Origin: Boswellia sacra | Lineage: Eukaryota; Streptophyta; Magnoliopsida; Sapindales; Burseraceae | Assembly: GCA_013180625.2 (NCBI GenBank) | Contig: SNVD02009812.1 | Span: 124,001 to 188,000 of the forward strand | Direction of reading: 5' to 3' | Length of the DNA: 64,000 bases | In this document: piece after piece, positions 46,371 to 59,112 of the stretch | Layout of the letters: the number at the start of each line of letters is the position of its first letter | Numbering within the stretch: the stretch's first letter is position 1 | Program-made: the position numbers and the translations under genes | The notes under the pieces: model-generated | The model's input: the letters and a program-made list of their open reading frames with translations, nothing else | The model's database searches: none | What the model was told of the DNA's origin: nothing

Positions 46371-46930
46371 TTAACAGTGCATTAAAATTTTTATGGAATG
46401 TTTATATTCTATATCACACAAAATTTTTTAAATAAAAACACGAAATTCAAAATAAATATTACTACCTCTTTAGAAATTGCGCAAACATAAGAAGGGAAAT
46501 GAAACTGATTGTTGCCAAATATTCACTTTTACGCGCCAACTTTACTTAGTTCTATCCGTCTCCATCTTAAGGCCAATATGGGACAAAAATATAAAATAGT
46601 TCACTTAGTGCTGTACCCTAACTTTTATAAATTTTATTTGCAATTTTAACAATTTTTACACTTTAAAAAAAGACTGCTGAAACATCCTTAGCTGTTTATA
46701 GGCTTGGAACCGGGGCGGGGTGGGCATGGGGCAGTTGTTATCCTTCCCCACCCTGTTGCATTATTTTCTGCCCCGTCCCGCGCCATCAATTTATAAATTT
46801 ATAAGAATTTTTTTTTAAAATAGATGCACCATATTTAAAAAAAAATTATATACACGTGTAGACAAATTTTAGTGGAGCGGACCCATTCTATTTAAAAACT
46901 TTTTTATATACTTTGTCAAATTTTAAGACA

Positions 46931-46934
<4 letters not shown>

Positions 46935-46971
<37 letters not shown>
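46935..46971. repeat. (TA)n microsatellite
   Basis: About 18 TA units. Confidence 0.9.
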
Positions 46972-46974
<3 letters not shown>

Positions 46975-47124
46975 AACTTATCAAAATTATCCTTGAAAAT
47001 GATCGAAAAATCCTTATATTTTATAAATTTTCATATAGACCCTTTCATAATGCTTGGCGGGATGAGTCAGATGGGTCTAGAAGGCACAGCCGGGCCCAGA
47101 CCTGCGCTGGCTGGGGCAACATCC

Positions 47125-47271
47125 AATGGCGGACCCATAAATTTTCTTTAGAGGGGGCACCATATAGTTTAGAATTAAGTATGGAGCTAAATATAATAAT
47201 TAAGATTTAATTATATTTAAACTAATTTTCAGATAAATTAAAATTAAAATTATTTTTATTTCTGAATATAG

Positions 47272-47303
<32 letters not shown>

Positions 47304-47996
47304 GTATACACAAATACACACATATGTAAGACTAAAGTAATAAATTATAGTTTGAAAAAGTTTTCTAACCTATGTATAAGTTTTAATGTCTTTTGATTAT
47401 AATTAAATTAATATGTTTTACATAATATTGTTTTAACACTTTACATGAGAGCTAAACATATTTAATATTTAGATTTTGATATTCTATAACTATTGAATCA
47501 TCTAAATTTAAGATTCTATGTAAAGTAATATATTGATGATGAATTGAGTTCAAAGAATGCTTATAAAAATTTAGATTGATGTGGTAAATATATTGCAATA
47601 ATCTTTCAAATATATTTTGATTATATATATTCTAAATGGCTACCAAATAAATTATATGAATATATATATCATGACATTTCAATCATGCAATAACATAAAA
47701 TGGAGGCACCATAAATGAATACATCTACTTGTGTAACTCTAAGAGGGTTTGATAGAAACAATACCCAAATGGTGAATTCAAGGGTAGGAGATATACATCC
47801 AAAGTTAAGGGTGAATTCAAGGACAGAAGATATATTTATTGAAATCAGATAATTTTATATAAAGATATATTTGTTAAAATCAAGTAATTTTTATATAGGG
47901 GTACATCTGTGTCTCTTGAAACTTAAGGGGTATCAAAGAATTTCAAATTTTCAATGGTGACTTGTGTCCCCTGGTCCAAGCGTAGGTTTGCCTATG
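47125..47996. mobile_element. MULE-like TIR element, 872 bp
   Basis: The perfect 9-bp duplication GCAACATCC is at 47116-47124 and 47997-48005. The left end AATGGCGGACCCATAAATTTT and the right end, inverted (CATAGGCAAACCTACGC), are weak inverted repeats. The interior is non-coding with a (TA)n run near 47272-47291 and a repeated GGTGAATTCAAGG.. word near 47770-47830. Confidence 0.65.
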
Positions 47997-48035
47997 GCAA
48001 CATCCCTTAATTAGAATCCAGACCCACCCCTAACA

Positions 48036-48486
48036 AGCAACGGGGCGAGGCTTGCCTCACACCAAGGTCCCAGTCCCATAGGATTAAATGCCCAAACCTA
48101 CTGCTGTATTGTAGCATGGCCTTTATCTATTAGCTATTGATAAGTGATATTGTCCCTCTTGGCCCTGCCCGTCTCCCCTTGTACAATCTTACGTTACAAA
48201 GGATTTGTGTATCGAATTTTTGAAAATGCAAAAAGGATGGCAAATGGTGGTAGTGATCAAATACAAACAAAAAATTTTGGTGGTTGCTTTGAGCGGTGGA
48301 GGCTTATTTAGGGTTTCAGTTATTTATTTATTTATTTCAAGAATGAGTTGGTAGTTGGGATGCTTGGTTTGCAAGAAAAAAGAAAGAAGAAGAAGAAGAA
48401 GAAAGACCAAAAAGGGGCCGTTTCGGGGGAAGAAAAAAGAGAGAAAAAAAGGAAAAGGAAGAAATAAAAAAAAGCATAACAAAAAA
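48036..48486. other. Intergenic DNA with purine tract
   Basis: A GAA/AAG-rich tract lies at 48376-48475. No gene. Confidence 0.45.
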
Positions 48487-49274
48487 GGGTTACTAATAGG
48501 TGAACCCCTTTATTAGGTCGAAAATCAAATGATATTAGTCCTTTTCAAAAATCTACAGAAAACCCCCAACCGTTAATAACTGTTTTGTAAGAATGTCATA
48601 ATTCTTTTAATATTCATTGCAATTATCTGTTTACCCTTAATAAGTCAGACCCAATTTAAAATATGAAATTTAATATCTTCCTCTCTTATTCTTTCTCTCT
48701 CTCTTTTCCTTCTCTTTTTTATTTCGTCTCTCTTGTTATATAATCTTAGATTTGTTTTTGGTTGCTTTAGAATTTTTTTTTTTTGTGTTTGTTCACTGAG
48801 AAAATGAAGGAAAATGATGGTAATTTTTTTTAAAATAAATAATTTTTAAATAAAATGATTTATCCCAATATTTGTCACTCAGTTCAAATCAAACATTAAA
48901 TACTTCAACTCTCAACTTTAAGCCACAATAAATAAGCTGAATAACTTAACTTATTCCTGCACTTCTTGGCTTGCTCCATTTCTAATCTGAGAAGGCTGAA
49001 AAATGATAGAAAAATTATAGATGGTAATTATATTGGCAAAACAAAATGGATGTGTTATGTGAGAATCCGTTTCTAGTTTTCAAGTTTTGTTGAATCTCTT
49101 TCCAAATCGAACGCCTTAACTGCCTTTCAGCAAGCATCATATCTAATCAACACCCACGGAGAAAAAAAAAATCAGAAAATAAAATGGAAAAAAAATCAGA
49201 AAATCAAACTAGAATACAAAGGATAAAGAACCTAGGAAACCAAAAAAAAAAAAAAAGAAATAGAACTCGAGATT

Positions 49275-49741
49275 TGTGAAGTGTAAGGTGTGAAGGCATT
49301 TTACCTTTCACACTGTCTTCACACAATCCCACATCGGTGGGAAACAAAGTGTAAGAGGGGGAGGCTAGGCTATATAATAAAGCCTCCTCCTCCCCTTATA
49401 TGTGTACCAAGCTTATGTATTAAGCTTTTCTCTTCTTCCTCCCTTGTAATCTCCTCTATTCTAATTGTGAGAGAAATTGCAATATTTTTCTTCATAGTGA
49501 AATATTTTCGGTCTTGTCCCGTGGAGGTTTCCCTTAAATTGAGGGTTTTACCACGTTAAATATTTGTGTCTTTATTTTCTTTAATTGCCTTTAATTTATT
49601 TACTGTGGTAAGGCTGAGCCGCCCAAGTTGTTTATTTTATTTATTGTGGAGGGCAGTGCCACCCAAATTGTTATTTCTAACGTAACAATTTGTTTCTTGT
49701 CTTTTATTTGAGCTGCGGTAGGAGTGTTCAATCTCCTAACA
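49275..49741 (+). repeat. Copia-E 5' LTR
   Basis: 467 bp, TGTGAAGTGTAAGG...ATCTCCTAACA. TATATAATAA at 49371-49380 is a likely TATA box. Confidence 0.9.
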
Positions 49742-49742
49742 G

Positions 49743-49756
49743 TGGTATCAGAGCAA
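49743..49756 (+). other. Copia-E primer binding site
   Basis: TGGTATCAGAGC one base after the LTR, the initiator-tRNA-Met complement. Confidence 0.85.
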
Positions 49757-50064
49757 GGTTGCGAAGGCAGAGCCAAGGGTTAGGACAGTGAGTGGTTACT
49801 TGTATGGTTATATACATGTCTAGGAAAGCTTTGTCAAAAAGACGATAAGAGTCTAAGGAGACTGGGTTTTAAGTGTGACCGCTTGTGACCCCTCCAGTGT
49901 TTCCTGGAAGCTTTCCTGGTGTATATTAAATCGTACCGGCACTTACTACTATTCTTGGTTACTGTTTAGCAGTGGTGTATGTACACGGATACTGTTACTG
50001 TTTACGTATACGATACTATTCAAGGATACTGTTCACATATACGGTACTGTTCATTGCAAGACAA

Positions 50065-51306
50065 ATGGCAGCCAAATTCAAGATAGAGAAGTTCGATGGA
50101 AACAACTTTGGGCTATGGAAAATTAAAATAAAGTCTATCTTGAGAAAAGAAAATTGCCTTGAAGCAATTGATGGAAGACCGGAAAATATGCAAGATGAAA
50201 ATAAATGGGAGAAGATAGATGGTGATGCGATGGCAAGTCTACATCTAGCAGTTGCAGATGAAGTGCTGTCAAGTATTCAAGAATTAAACTCTGCAAAGGA
50301 GATTTGGGATACTTTGACAAGCTTGTATGAAGCCAAATCTCTACACAACAAAATTTTCTTGAAAAGGAAGCTGTACACTCTTCGTATGTCAGAAACCACT
50401 CCGGTGACTGAACATATCAACACTTTGAAGACGTTATTCTCTCAACTCTCAACCATGGAGCATAACATAGAAGAGAAGGAACGTGCTGAGCTTCTACTTC
50501 AGAGTCTACCTGATTCATATGATAATCTCATCCTCAACTTGGCAAATGGTTCAATGAAGTCATCTCTAGTCTTTAATGATGTTGCGGCTGCTGTCTTAGA
50601 AGAAGAAAGCAGATGTAAAAACAAGGAAGACAGAATAATGACTTCTCAACATGCAGAGGCTTTATCCGCCAACAGAGGGAGATCAAGGGAACGTGGTTCC
50701 AGTGGGAGTCACAATCAGAACAGGGGAAAGTCTAAAGGAAGGAAGTTTATTAAATGCTACCATTGTGGAAAGCAAGGGCACGTGAAAAACGAGTGTTGGC
50801 ATCTTAAGAAGAATGGAGAGGGAAACAGCAAAGGAAAAGAATCTGAGTCGTCAGGATCTCAGGGTTGTGTAGCAAGTACTTCAGGGAATGGCGAAATCTT
50901 GTGCAGCGAGGCAACAACAGTTGTGGAAGGCAGAAAAAGGTTTGCTGATATATGGTTAATTGATTCAGCAGCAACATGGCATATGACTTCTAGAAGAGAT
51001 TGGTTCCATCAATATAAACCTATCTCAGAAGGGTCTGTGTACATGGGTGATGATCATGCCTTAAAAATCACTGGCATTGGAACCATCAAAGTAAAAATGT
51101 TTGATGGTACGATTCGCACTATCCAAGATGTACAACATGTGACTGGCTTGAAGAAAAATTTGCTATCGATGGGACAGTTGGATGACCTCAGATGTGAGTT
51201 CCATACGAAAAATGGGATTATGAAGGTTGTCAGAGGCGCACTTGTGGTGATGAAGGCAGAAAAGATTGCTGCTAACCTATACATGCTCCATGGAGAAACG
51301 GTTTAG
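50065..51306 (+). pseudogene. Copia-E gag and protease, ended by in-frame TAG
   Basis: I place the start at ATG 50065 (AAKFKIEKFDGNNFGLWKI), the conserved copia gag N-terminus; the upstream ATG at 49972 in the same frame lies in the leader. Gag continues with AKEIWDTLTSLYEAKSLHNK and FSQLSTMEHNIEEKERAE, then the knuckle CYHCGKQGHVKNEC near 50760. Protease has WLIDSAATWHMTSRRDW near 50960 (DSA where many copias have DSG). It stops at TAG 51304-51306. The following codons stay open in the same frame through the rest of pol, so this looks like a single substitution; the sequence after TAG does not match the classic CARYYA readthrough signal. Confidence 0.88.
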
Positions 51307-53985
51307 GAGGCAGAAACAGCAGTTGCTAGTTCTGGAGAAGAATTGTCTATGATATGGCATCGAAGACTTGGCCATATGTCCGAAAAGGGTTTGAAGATTC
51401 TCTCTGATCGAAAACTGCTTCCTGGAATCAAAACTGTAAGTTTACCATTCTGTGAGCATTGTGTTATTAGCAAGCAGAGTAGACTGAGTTTTAGCAGATC
51501 TATTGCTAGGAGTAAAAACATTCTAGACTTGATTCATTCTGATGTTTGGGAATCACCGGTTACGTCCCTAGGAGGAGCAAACTACTTTATATTGTTTGTG
51601 GATGATTATTCTTGGAGATGTTGGGTATATGTCATCAAGAAAAAGTCAGATGTATTTCCTGTATTCAAAGCCTTCAAAGCACAGGTGGAATTTGAATCCG
51701 GAAAAAGGATCAAGTGTTTAAGGACAGATAATGGGAGAGAATTCTACAACAAGGAGTTTGACACATTTTGTAGTAAAGAAGGTGTGAAACGGCAGAAGAC
51801 AGTTGCTTACACACCACAACAAAATGGAGTGGCAGAGCGGACGAATAGAACTCTCGCAGAAAAAATGAGAGCATTACTAAGGACAGCGGGTCTACCCAAG
51901 ACATTTTGGGCAGAAGCTGCCAATACAGCCTGTTACTTGATAAATAGGTCTCCATCAACAGCAATTGAGATGAAGACACCTATGGAGATGTGGACCGGTA
52001 AGCCAACTGATTATTCCTCCCTTCATATTTTCAGATGTCCTGCTTATGTAATGTATCATGACCAAGAAAGAACGAAGCTGGATCCAAAATCCAGGAAATG
52101 TATCTTCTTGGGATATGCTGATGGAGTAAAGGGGTATCGCTTATGGGATCCTACTGCCCATAAGATTGTCATCAGCAGGGATGTTGTCTTTATAGAAGAC
52201 ATGTTTAAATGTGAAGAAAGTGATAGCACGAAGAAAAATGTTGAGACTGTATCAATACAGGAAGAAACAGTTTCTTCTGAAGCAATACCAGAACACGATG
52301 ATCAAGAACCAGTTGAGTCTGAAGCACCTGAAGTCCGTCGATCAACTCGAGAAAGAAGGGAACCTTCTTGGCACTCAGAATATGTGATGGCGAGCAATGT
52401 TGCATACTGTCTCCTAACAGAAGATGGGGAGCCTTCAACCTTTCAGGAGGCTATAAGAAATTCTGATGCATCTCTATGGATGGCAGCAATGCATGAAGAG
52501 ATGGAAGTTTTAGACAAAAACAAGACATGGGATCTTGTGCCACTACCACATGGAAGAAAAGCCATCGGAAACAAATGGGTCTACAAGATCAAACGTGATG
52601 GGAATGATCAAGTGGAGCGGTATCATGCTAGACTGGTGGTCAAAGGATATGCTCAGAAAGAAGGAGTTGATTTCAATGAGATATTCTCTCCTGTGGTAAG
52701 ACTTACAACAATTCGAGTAGTCTTGGCTATGTGTGCTACTTTTGACTTACACTTAGAGCAGTTAGATGTAAAAACTGCATTTCTTCATGGAGAACTTGAA
52801 GAAGAAATTTATATGCTCCAACCGGAAGGTTTTGTTAAAGAAGGAAAAGAGAACTTGGTTTGCAGGTTGACCAAATCTCTATACGGCTTAAAACAGGCAC
52901 CAAGGTGTTGGTACAAGAGATTTGATTCATTCATCATCAGCCTTGGGTACAACAGACTCAGTTCAGATCATTGTACTTATTACAAGAGGTTTGAGGAAGA
53001 CTTTATCATTTTGCTGTTGTACGTGGACGATATGTTGGTAACAGGCACTAACAAAGATCAGGTCCAAGAATTAAAGGCACAATTGGCTAGGGGATTTGAA
53101 ATGAAGGATTTAGGACCGGCAAACAAGATTCTAGGGATGCAAATTCACCGAGACAGAAAAAACAGGAAGATTTGGCTATCTCAAAAGAACTACTTGAAGA
53201 AAATCTTGCGTCGCTTCAACATGCAAGATTGTAAGCCAATTTCTACCCCATTTCCTGTTAATCATAAATTATCCTCAAGTATGAGTCCTAGCAATGAAGC
53301 GGAGAGGATGGAAATGTCTCGAGTACCGTATGCATCAGCAGTAGGGAGCCTAATGTATGCTATGATTTGTACAAGACCAGACATTGCACAAGCAGTGGGA
53401 GCGGTCAGTAGATTCATGGCTAATCCGGGGAGAGAGCATTGGAATTCTGTTAAGAGGATCCTTAGATACATCAAAGGAACCTCTGATGCTGTACTATGCT
53501 ATGGAGGATCAGAGTTCATTGTCAAGGGCTATGTTGATTCAGATTTTGCAGGAGATATTGACAAAAGGAAGTCCACTACAGGCTATGTGTTTATACTTGC
53601 AGGAGGTGCTGTGAGCTGGGTATCTAAACTTCAAACTGTTGTGGCTCTATCTACAACAGAAGCAGAGTACATGGCAGCTACACAAGCTTGCAAGGAAGCT
53701 GTTTGGATCAAAAGGTTATTGGAGGAACTTGGGCACAAACAAGAGAAGATTTCTTTGTTTTGTGACAGTCAGAGTGCCTTGCATATTGCAAGAAATCCAG
53801 CCTTTCATTCAAGAACGAAGCACATAGGAGTTCAATATCATTATGTACGAGAAGTAGTGGAAGATGGAATAGTGGATATGCAGAAAATCCACACGAAGGA
53901 CAACATAGCAGATGCATTGACCAAACCAATCAATGCTGACAAGTTCATTTGGTGTAGAACGTCTTGTGGCCTGTTAGAGACGTGA
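51307..53985 (+). pseudogene. Copia-E integrase, reverse transcriptase and RNase H
   Basis: Open in the same frame as gag for over 890 codons. The GAG-pre-integrase module is MIWHRRLGHMSEKGL...CEHCVISKQSR. The integrase core has HSDVWESPVTSLGGA, LRTDNGREFYNKEF and YTPQQNGVAERTNRTL (D-D-E). RT has ARLVVKGYAQKEGVDF, LDVKTAFLHGELEEEIYM, SLYGLKQAPRCWYKRF and LLYVDDMLVTG (YVDD box near 53020). RNase H has VALSTTEAEYMAATQACKEA and TKHIGVQYHYVREVV...ADALTKPI. Every pol domain is complete. It is called a pseudogene only because the TAG at 51304 would cut translation of the polyprotein and because the 3' LTR is truncated. Confidence 0.88.
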
Positions 53986-54037
53986 GCAACATGTATAGAG
54001 ACAAGACTGAAAGGAAAAATGCCTTCAAGTGGGAGAA

Positions 54038-54259
54038 TGTGAAGTGTAAGGTGTGAAGGCATTTTGCCTTTCACACTGCCTTCACACAATCCCACATCGG
54101 TGGGAAACAAAGTGTAAGAGGGGGAGGCTAGGTTATATAATAAAGCCTCCTCCTCCCCTTATATGTGTACCAAGCTTATGTATTAAGCTTTTCTCTTCTT
54201 CCTTCCTTGTAATCTCCTCTATTCTAATTGTGAGAGAAATTGTAATATTTTTCTTCATT
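54038..54259 (+). repeat. Copia-E 3' LTR, truncated
   Basis: It begins TGTGAAGTGTAAGG after the purine tract AAGTGGGAGAA and follows the 5' LTR up to CTTCAT (49495), then passes directly into the TIR element. About 245 bp of the LTR are missing. Confidence 0.88.
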
Positions 54260-54363
54260 TTAACGAAATGAGTAGTAATGACAGGGGGTTTTCTGAAGGT
54301 TTTTAAAAAGGAGTGGTACCGTTAAGTTTGACCTATTAATAGGTGGTCGTCCGTGAGTAACCC

Positions 54364-55595
54364 TAAAAAAAAAAAAAGTTTTGTTCACATGTAATTTTCT
54401 TTGTAAGTCAGTCATCTTGCACGTTTCCGATTCACAAATCCATTTCAATTACCACAAAGCAATTCAAGAAATCAAGTTCAATATAAAATAAATAGAGATT
54501 CATTTTGTCATATGTAGGAGTTCCATGCATATATAGCAGTATCGAGAGCTAAATGATGCACATTCTTCAAGACAAAAAAAAAAAAAAAAACCATTATCAC
54601 ACAGCTATAACTATGTATTAGTTAATCCGGTCATGCGATCAACATCATTGTTTTGGCTCACATAATTATCATTTAACCTAAAATTTTAAGTCTCTGTAGA
54701 CAAAATATAATATTAATATTTGGTATTTATAACACGTTTCAATTTTGAGACTAGCCAAACGATACTTCTATACAAGTAACTGTGGGGTTTTTTTTTGTAA
54801 TAAATCTTCAGTTAGCATAATATTTTTAGCATAAAATATCTAAAATTTCAACTTTTAAGTCCCTGTCTTCCTTTTTTTTGATTCAATATTTCATTATTGC
54901 TCTCCTTGTTGATTGAATAGGAAATCGATAAGATGGTTGTATTTAGAAGGTAAAGGAGCAAGGTGCATTTATCAACACTGACTAACAAGTCAATAAATCA
55001 ACAAACATTCAATATATTGCTGTTCAAAAGATCTAGGTAAAAATCTTTTCATTAAAGTGACAATGTTTTTATAAACTTCGAATTTCGAAGTTTGTATTCT
55101 GAAAACTAACCATGCGAATTGGATTTAAATAAACAATGATTTAATATCATTAATAATGCAAAATGATAAAAAGTACTATCATATTCTCTTGTGAGTTGCT
55201 ATATATAATGTTCCCCATCGTCGACTGCTATTTGATTAGAAGGTTCACCTATACCAGCCAAGTAGCCAACTACCATCAGTCCACCTTAATTATTTATTGG
55301 ATATTGAAGTGAAGTTCGATTGAAGGCGATCGATGTGATAAGATTCGAAACACTCCACTGTAAATTAAAAAGAAATTAAATTGGTTAACATAAAAATCAT
55401 CCCTGTAAATTTAAAAGAAATTAAATTGACATACATAAAAAACGTCAGAAGAGGATTGAATGTTGCCAGCAAATCTCTATTTAAGACTACTGCTAGCTCA
55501 GAGTTAAAACAATACATAATACCGCTTTGTAAAAATCCTCCTCTTATCATTTAACAATACTGCTTTCTAGCTAGCTGCGTTGTTGTCCATTCGTT
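54364..55595. other. SCPL-2 5' flank and intergenic DNA
   Basis: TATATATAAT near 55200 is a possible TATA box, but it is nearly 400 bp before the ATG, so I do not assign a promoter. A ~43-bp imperfect tandem repeat (CTGTAAATT.AAAAGAAATTAAATTG) lies at 55359-55440. No gene. Confidence 0.45.
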
Positions 55596-58500
55596 ATGAG
55601 AAGAATGGAAGCACAGTCTTCGTTATCATTTTTAGTGCTACTTCTTTTACTGGTTGTTAGTTGTGTTGTTGCTTCGGACTCCAATAAGTTCATCAAATCC
55701 TTGCCAGGCTTTCCTGGTGATCTCCCATTCAAACTTGAAACTGGGTGAGTTGTCTATAATTTTCTTTGTATACACAAATTACTGTTGTTCACTTTTCTAG
55801 CTAGGAGTCCATTTACAAAAATAATTTCGAGTTTTGAAATGAAGGTACATTGGAGTAGGCGATTGGGAGGATGTGCAGTTGTTCTATTACTTCATCGAAT
55901 CAGAGAGGAGCCCCGTAGATGATCCTCTTGTGCTTTGGCTCACCGGAGGCCCCGGTTGCTCTAGCTTTTCCGGCCTTGTCTATGAAATTGGTACATAATT
56001 TCTTAGTCCTTTTGGCGCCAGGTAACAATAAAAAACATGAAAATTTTATAAATAGCTTGTATACGTAATCTGGTAAGTAACGTCTAATGAATTCAACAAT
56101 TTAATTTTTATGTTTAATTTTTTTTCCAAACATAATTTTTTCATAGGTGCTATGCTACCTCTTGAACTGCCCAGCCTTTGAGATTAAAGTACAATTGCTA
56201 TCTATTGAGCACCTATCATATAAGTAGAATTCTAGCAGAAAAAATTTCTTAGATGAATATGTTCTCAACCCAACTCTTGTCTGTTCAGCTCAATTAAAAA
56301 AAAAAGTACTCTCACAGGTAGTGCAGCTTAACTAACCACTGGTTTTCTTCAAAATTAATTTTTTGATGGTCCTGAAAACAAATACCCTCCACATTTTATG
56401 GCCTGAGAAAGTTCTTGCTTCCGAAGATATAATGGTAACAGTGCAATTTTAGACCTATATATGCAACCTTACCTCATTTATAACAAATGTCTCCCCACTG
56501 GAAAACAAGCTCTTGGCGTCTTGTTATCTTTTGGCCTTTCGGAAATTTGTGTAAAATGACCCTAATAACCCTATCATTTTAACTTGAATTATTAACGAAG
56601 TGTCAAGCGGAGATTTGTTAACTTATAATTTGAAAACCCCTAATCAAAGAAAAGGCACTTGTCAAAATCGTAACGAAGTGCAAATAATAATACGTTTTTA
56701 TCGAAGGACTGTATTGTATACAGCAGAATAACAATAAATATGCAACTTTTCGTATACAATTTATTGTGCCACAAAATTAGTAGACTAATAAAATAAAGTC
56801 AACTCATGGAAAAATGAAATGAATAATATTATGATCATATCATACCATTTGGGGTTGTCTATATATAAAGAAAAAAATATATACTAAAATATACAAACAT
56901 CAAACCAAGAAATGATATATATGCACCATCTTAAATCTTCTTAGATAATATTAATTAAGTGAAAGTCTCCGCAAATCCCTCCCTCCTCCTCCCCCCACGC
57001 CTACTTTTGTTTGCAGTAATTAGAGATGAAAATTTAGAAGGCTTAAAAACGATACAAAGACTGAATTCCGTTGTTGCAAATGTGGCCTTATTTTATTCTT
57101 CAATTGCGCAGGTCCACTGTCATTTGACTATGAAAATTCCAAGGCGAACTTACCAATGTTTGTGCTGAATCCTTACTCCTGGACCAAGGTGGATGCATTG
57201 GCGTACTCTTATATATATATATATATATCTATAAAACTGATAATTAAATGCACTAGGTCATGTCGTTTAGAAGTTAATTCAACGTATTAATGAACAATAT
57301 CTATTCGTTTCAGGTTGCCAACATAATATTTTTAGATGCACCGGCGGGCACTGGATTCTCATATGCGGAAAGTTGGCAAGGATACATAATGAATGATACA
57401 CTTTCAGCAGCACAAATTTATCACTTTCTAAGAAAGGTAACTCAAATTTTATATACATTAACATGCATCCAATTATCAAGACCACAAATAAATTAATTCT
57501 AACCGTGTCTAAAAAATAAAAATATTGTAAGAGCTTAAATTTTGATTCGTCTGACTTAAATTTTTTAACTATTCAGTATCTTAATCAAGCTATTTATAAG
57601 GAGTTGAGTTTACTAAACCTAAAAAGATAATTCAACTTAATAGATCCTCTCTTAGTTATAAGTAGGATTACAATGGATAAAAAAACATCCATTGTTGAGC
57701 GACTTTCTAAAAATATACAAAAATTAAATCGTTGTTTCATTATCATTTTGAATCATTGTTGAATTTCTAATCTAAAAAATGATTACCACATGTATACATA
57801 TTCATTGTTGAGTTGTTTTGCAGTGGCTTATTGCTCATCCCAACTTTCTTAATAATCCACTCTTTATTGCTGGAGATTCTTACTCGGGCAAAATTGTTCC
57901 AATGGTAGTTCAGGAAATATCTGACGGTAATTAAGTGTGCTAAAAACCAGATTCTTTTGTGTTCTCTCTTTAATTTACTTTCCATTTGATTACTAAGAAT
58001 AGTTTGCTTAACTTATTAATCTCAACTTCTACTCTTATTAAGTTGCTCTTTTTTCTTTTTCTTTTTGTTATTCTTTTCAATTTTATAGGTACTGATGCCG
58101 GATACAAGCCAAGAATGAATCTTAAAGTACATCAAAATTCAATTAATTGAATTCCATTTTATTTATCAAGTCTGGGTTCCTAGCTAGATGCCTAAAATTT
58201 AATTTTCTACTTACTAAAAATGATTTTAATTTATGACGGACACAGGGATACGTGTTGGGCAACCCAGTTACGGATGAAAACAAAGACATAAATTCGAGAA
58301 TCCAGTTTGCTTATCTAAAGACACTCATCACTCTTGAAATTTATGAGGTGAATTATTAACCCATTTATTTTCCGAAGTGTCTCTATGTTTCTAATTTTTG
58401 TATAATTAACAAATAGTCATTTAGCACATTGTTATTTGTGATACAAATGCTAGACCTCTTCATTGATGGACTAGTGAAGGAATTTCCACCATCGGAATTT

Positions 58501-59062
58501 AATTTGTCAATTTTTTTTAAAAATCCTTTTATGAATATCTAAGCTTATTAAATTGTTTGTGTTGATTATTATTTTCTAAGAAATAAGAAGACAATACTCC
58601 CCATTTATCTAATAATTCATTCCTAACTAAGGGGAAAAGTTCTCAGTTCTATTAATTAAACTCCATGCCTCTAACGATTTTTCTGATTCCCTTTACTAAT
58701 ATTTCTTAAATTCAAAAGCTTTATACTTTAACACTGACTCTTGTTTTCTTTCTTCCTCACAAGCAATTGTTTGTTATATATCAACAAAATTTTATAAAAA
58801 ATGACTCTGCTTTTACATCATATATATTTAAATGGACATGAACCCACATTAATTGCTTACAAACTTGCATTATAAACCTACACACCATTATTTCTACTCC
58901 AGTGTCTCATTTAAATGCTTTACAAAAACATTACCTCAGTGCTTTTATTTTAATGTTTTCAGTCTGCCAAAAGAAATTGCAAGGGTGAATATGTAGATGT
59001 GGATCCAAGCAATGGCTTATGTATAGCCGATCTTGGAAATATCACAGCGGTGGGTAGAACAA

Positions 59063-59112
<50 letters not shown>

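Larger units (their letters stand above)
46698..48035. mobile_element. Degenerate GC-rich element, split by a MULE-like insertion
   Basis: The left part starts near GGAACCGGGGCGGGGTGGGCATGG and the right part ends near CCAGACCCACCCCTAA, similar to the GC-rich MITE at 41589. The middle is interrupted at 47125-47996. Exact ends are uncertain. It contains a (TA)n run at 46935-46971. Confidence 0.5.
49275..54259 (+). mobile_element. Copia-E, young Tork-like Ty1/copia element
   Basis: 5' LTR, PBS, gag, protease, integrase, RT, RNase H, polypurine tract and a truncated 3' LTR occur in order. By eye the two LTR copies differ at about 5 of the first ~222 positions, so it is recent compared with the other elements. 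The 3' LTR is cut at 54259, so no target-site duplication can be read. Confidence 0.92.
48487..54363. mobile_element. TIR element interrupted by Copia-E
   Basis: The left end (48487-48590) and the right end (54260-54363) are imperfect inverted repeats about 100 bp long: GGGTTACTAATAGGTG...CTACAGAAAACCCCC against GGGTTACTCACGGACG...CCTTCAGAAAACCCCC read from the right. Without Copia-E it would be about 0.9 kb. No coding of its own is seen. Superfamily uncertain (MULE-like by TIR length). Confidence 0.65.

Noticed and set aside
51710..53929. Multiple antisense frames across Copia-E pol
   Set aside because: Shadows of a long, well-matched coding frame on the plus strand.
55200..55210. TATA box for SCPL-2
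   Set aside because: About 390 bp before the ATG with no supporting 5' UTR intron or start evidence; left unassigned.
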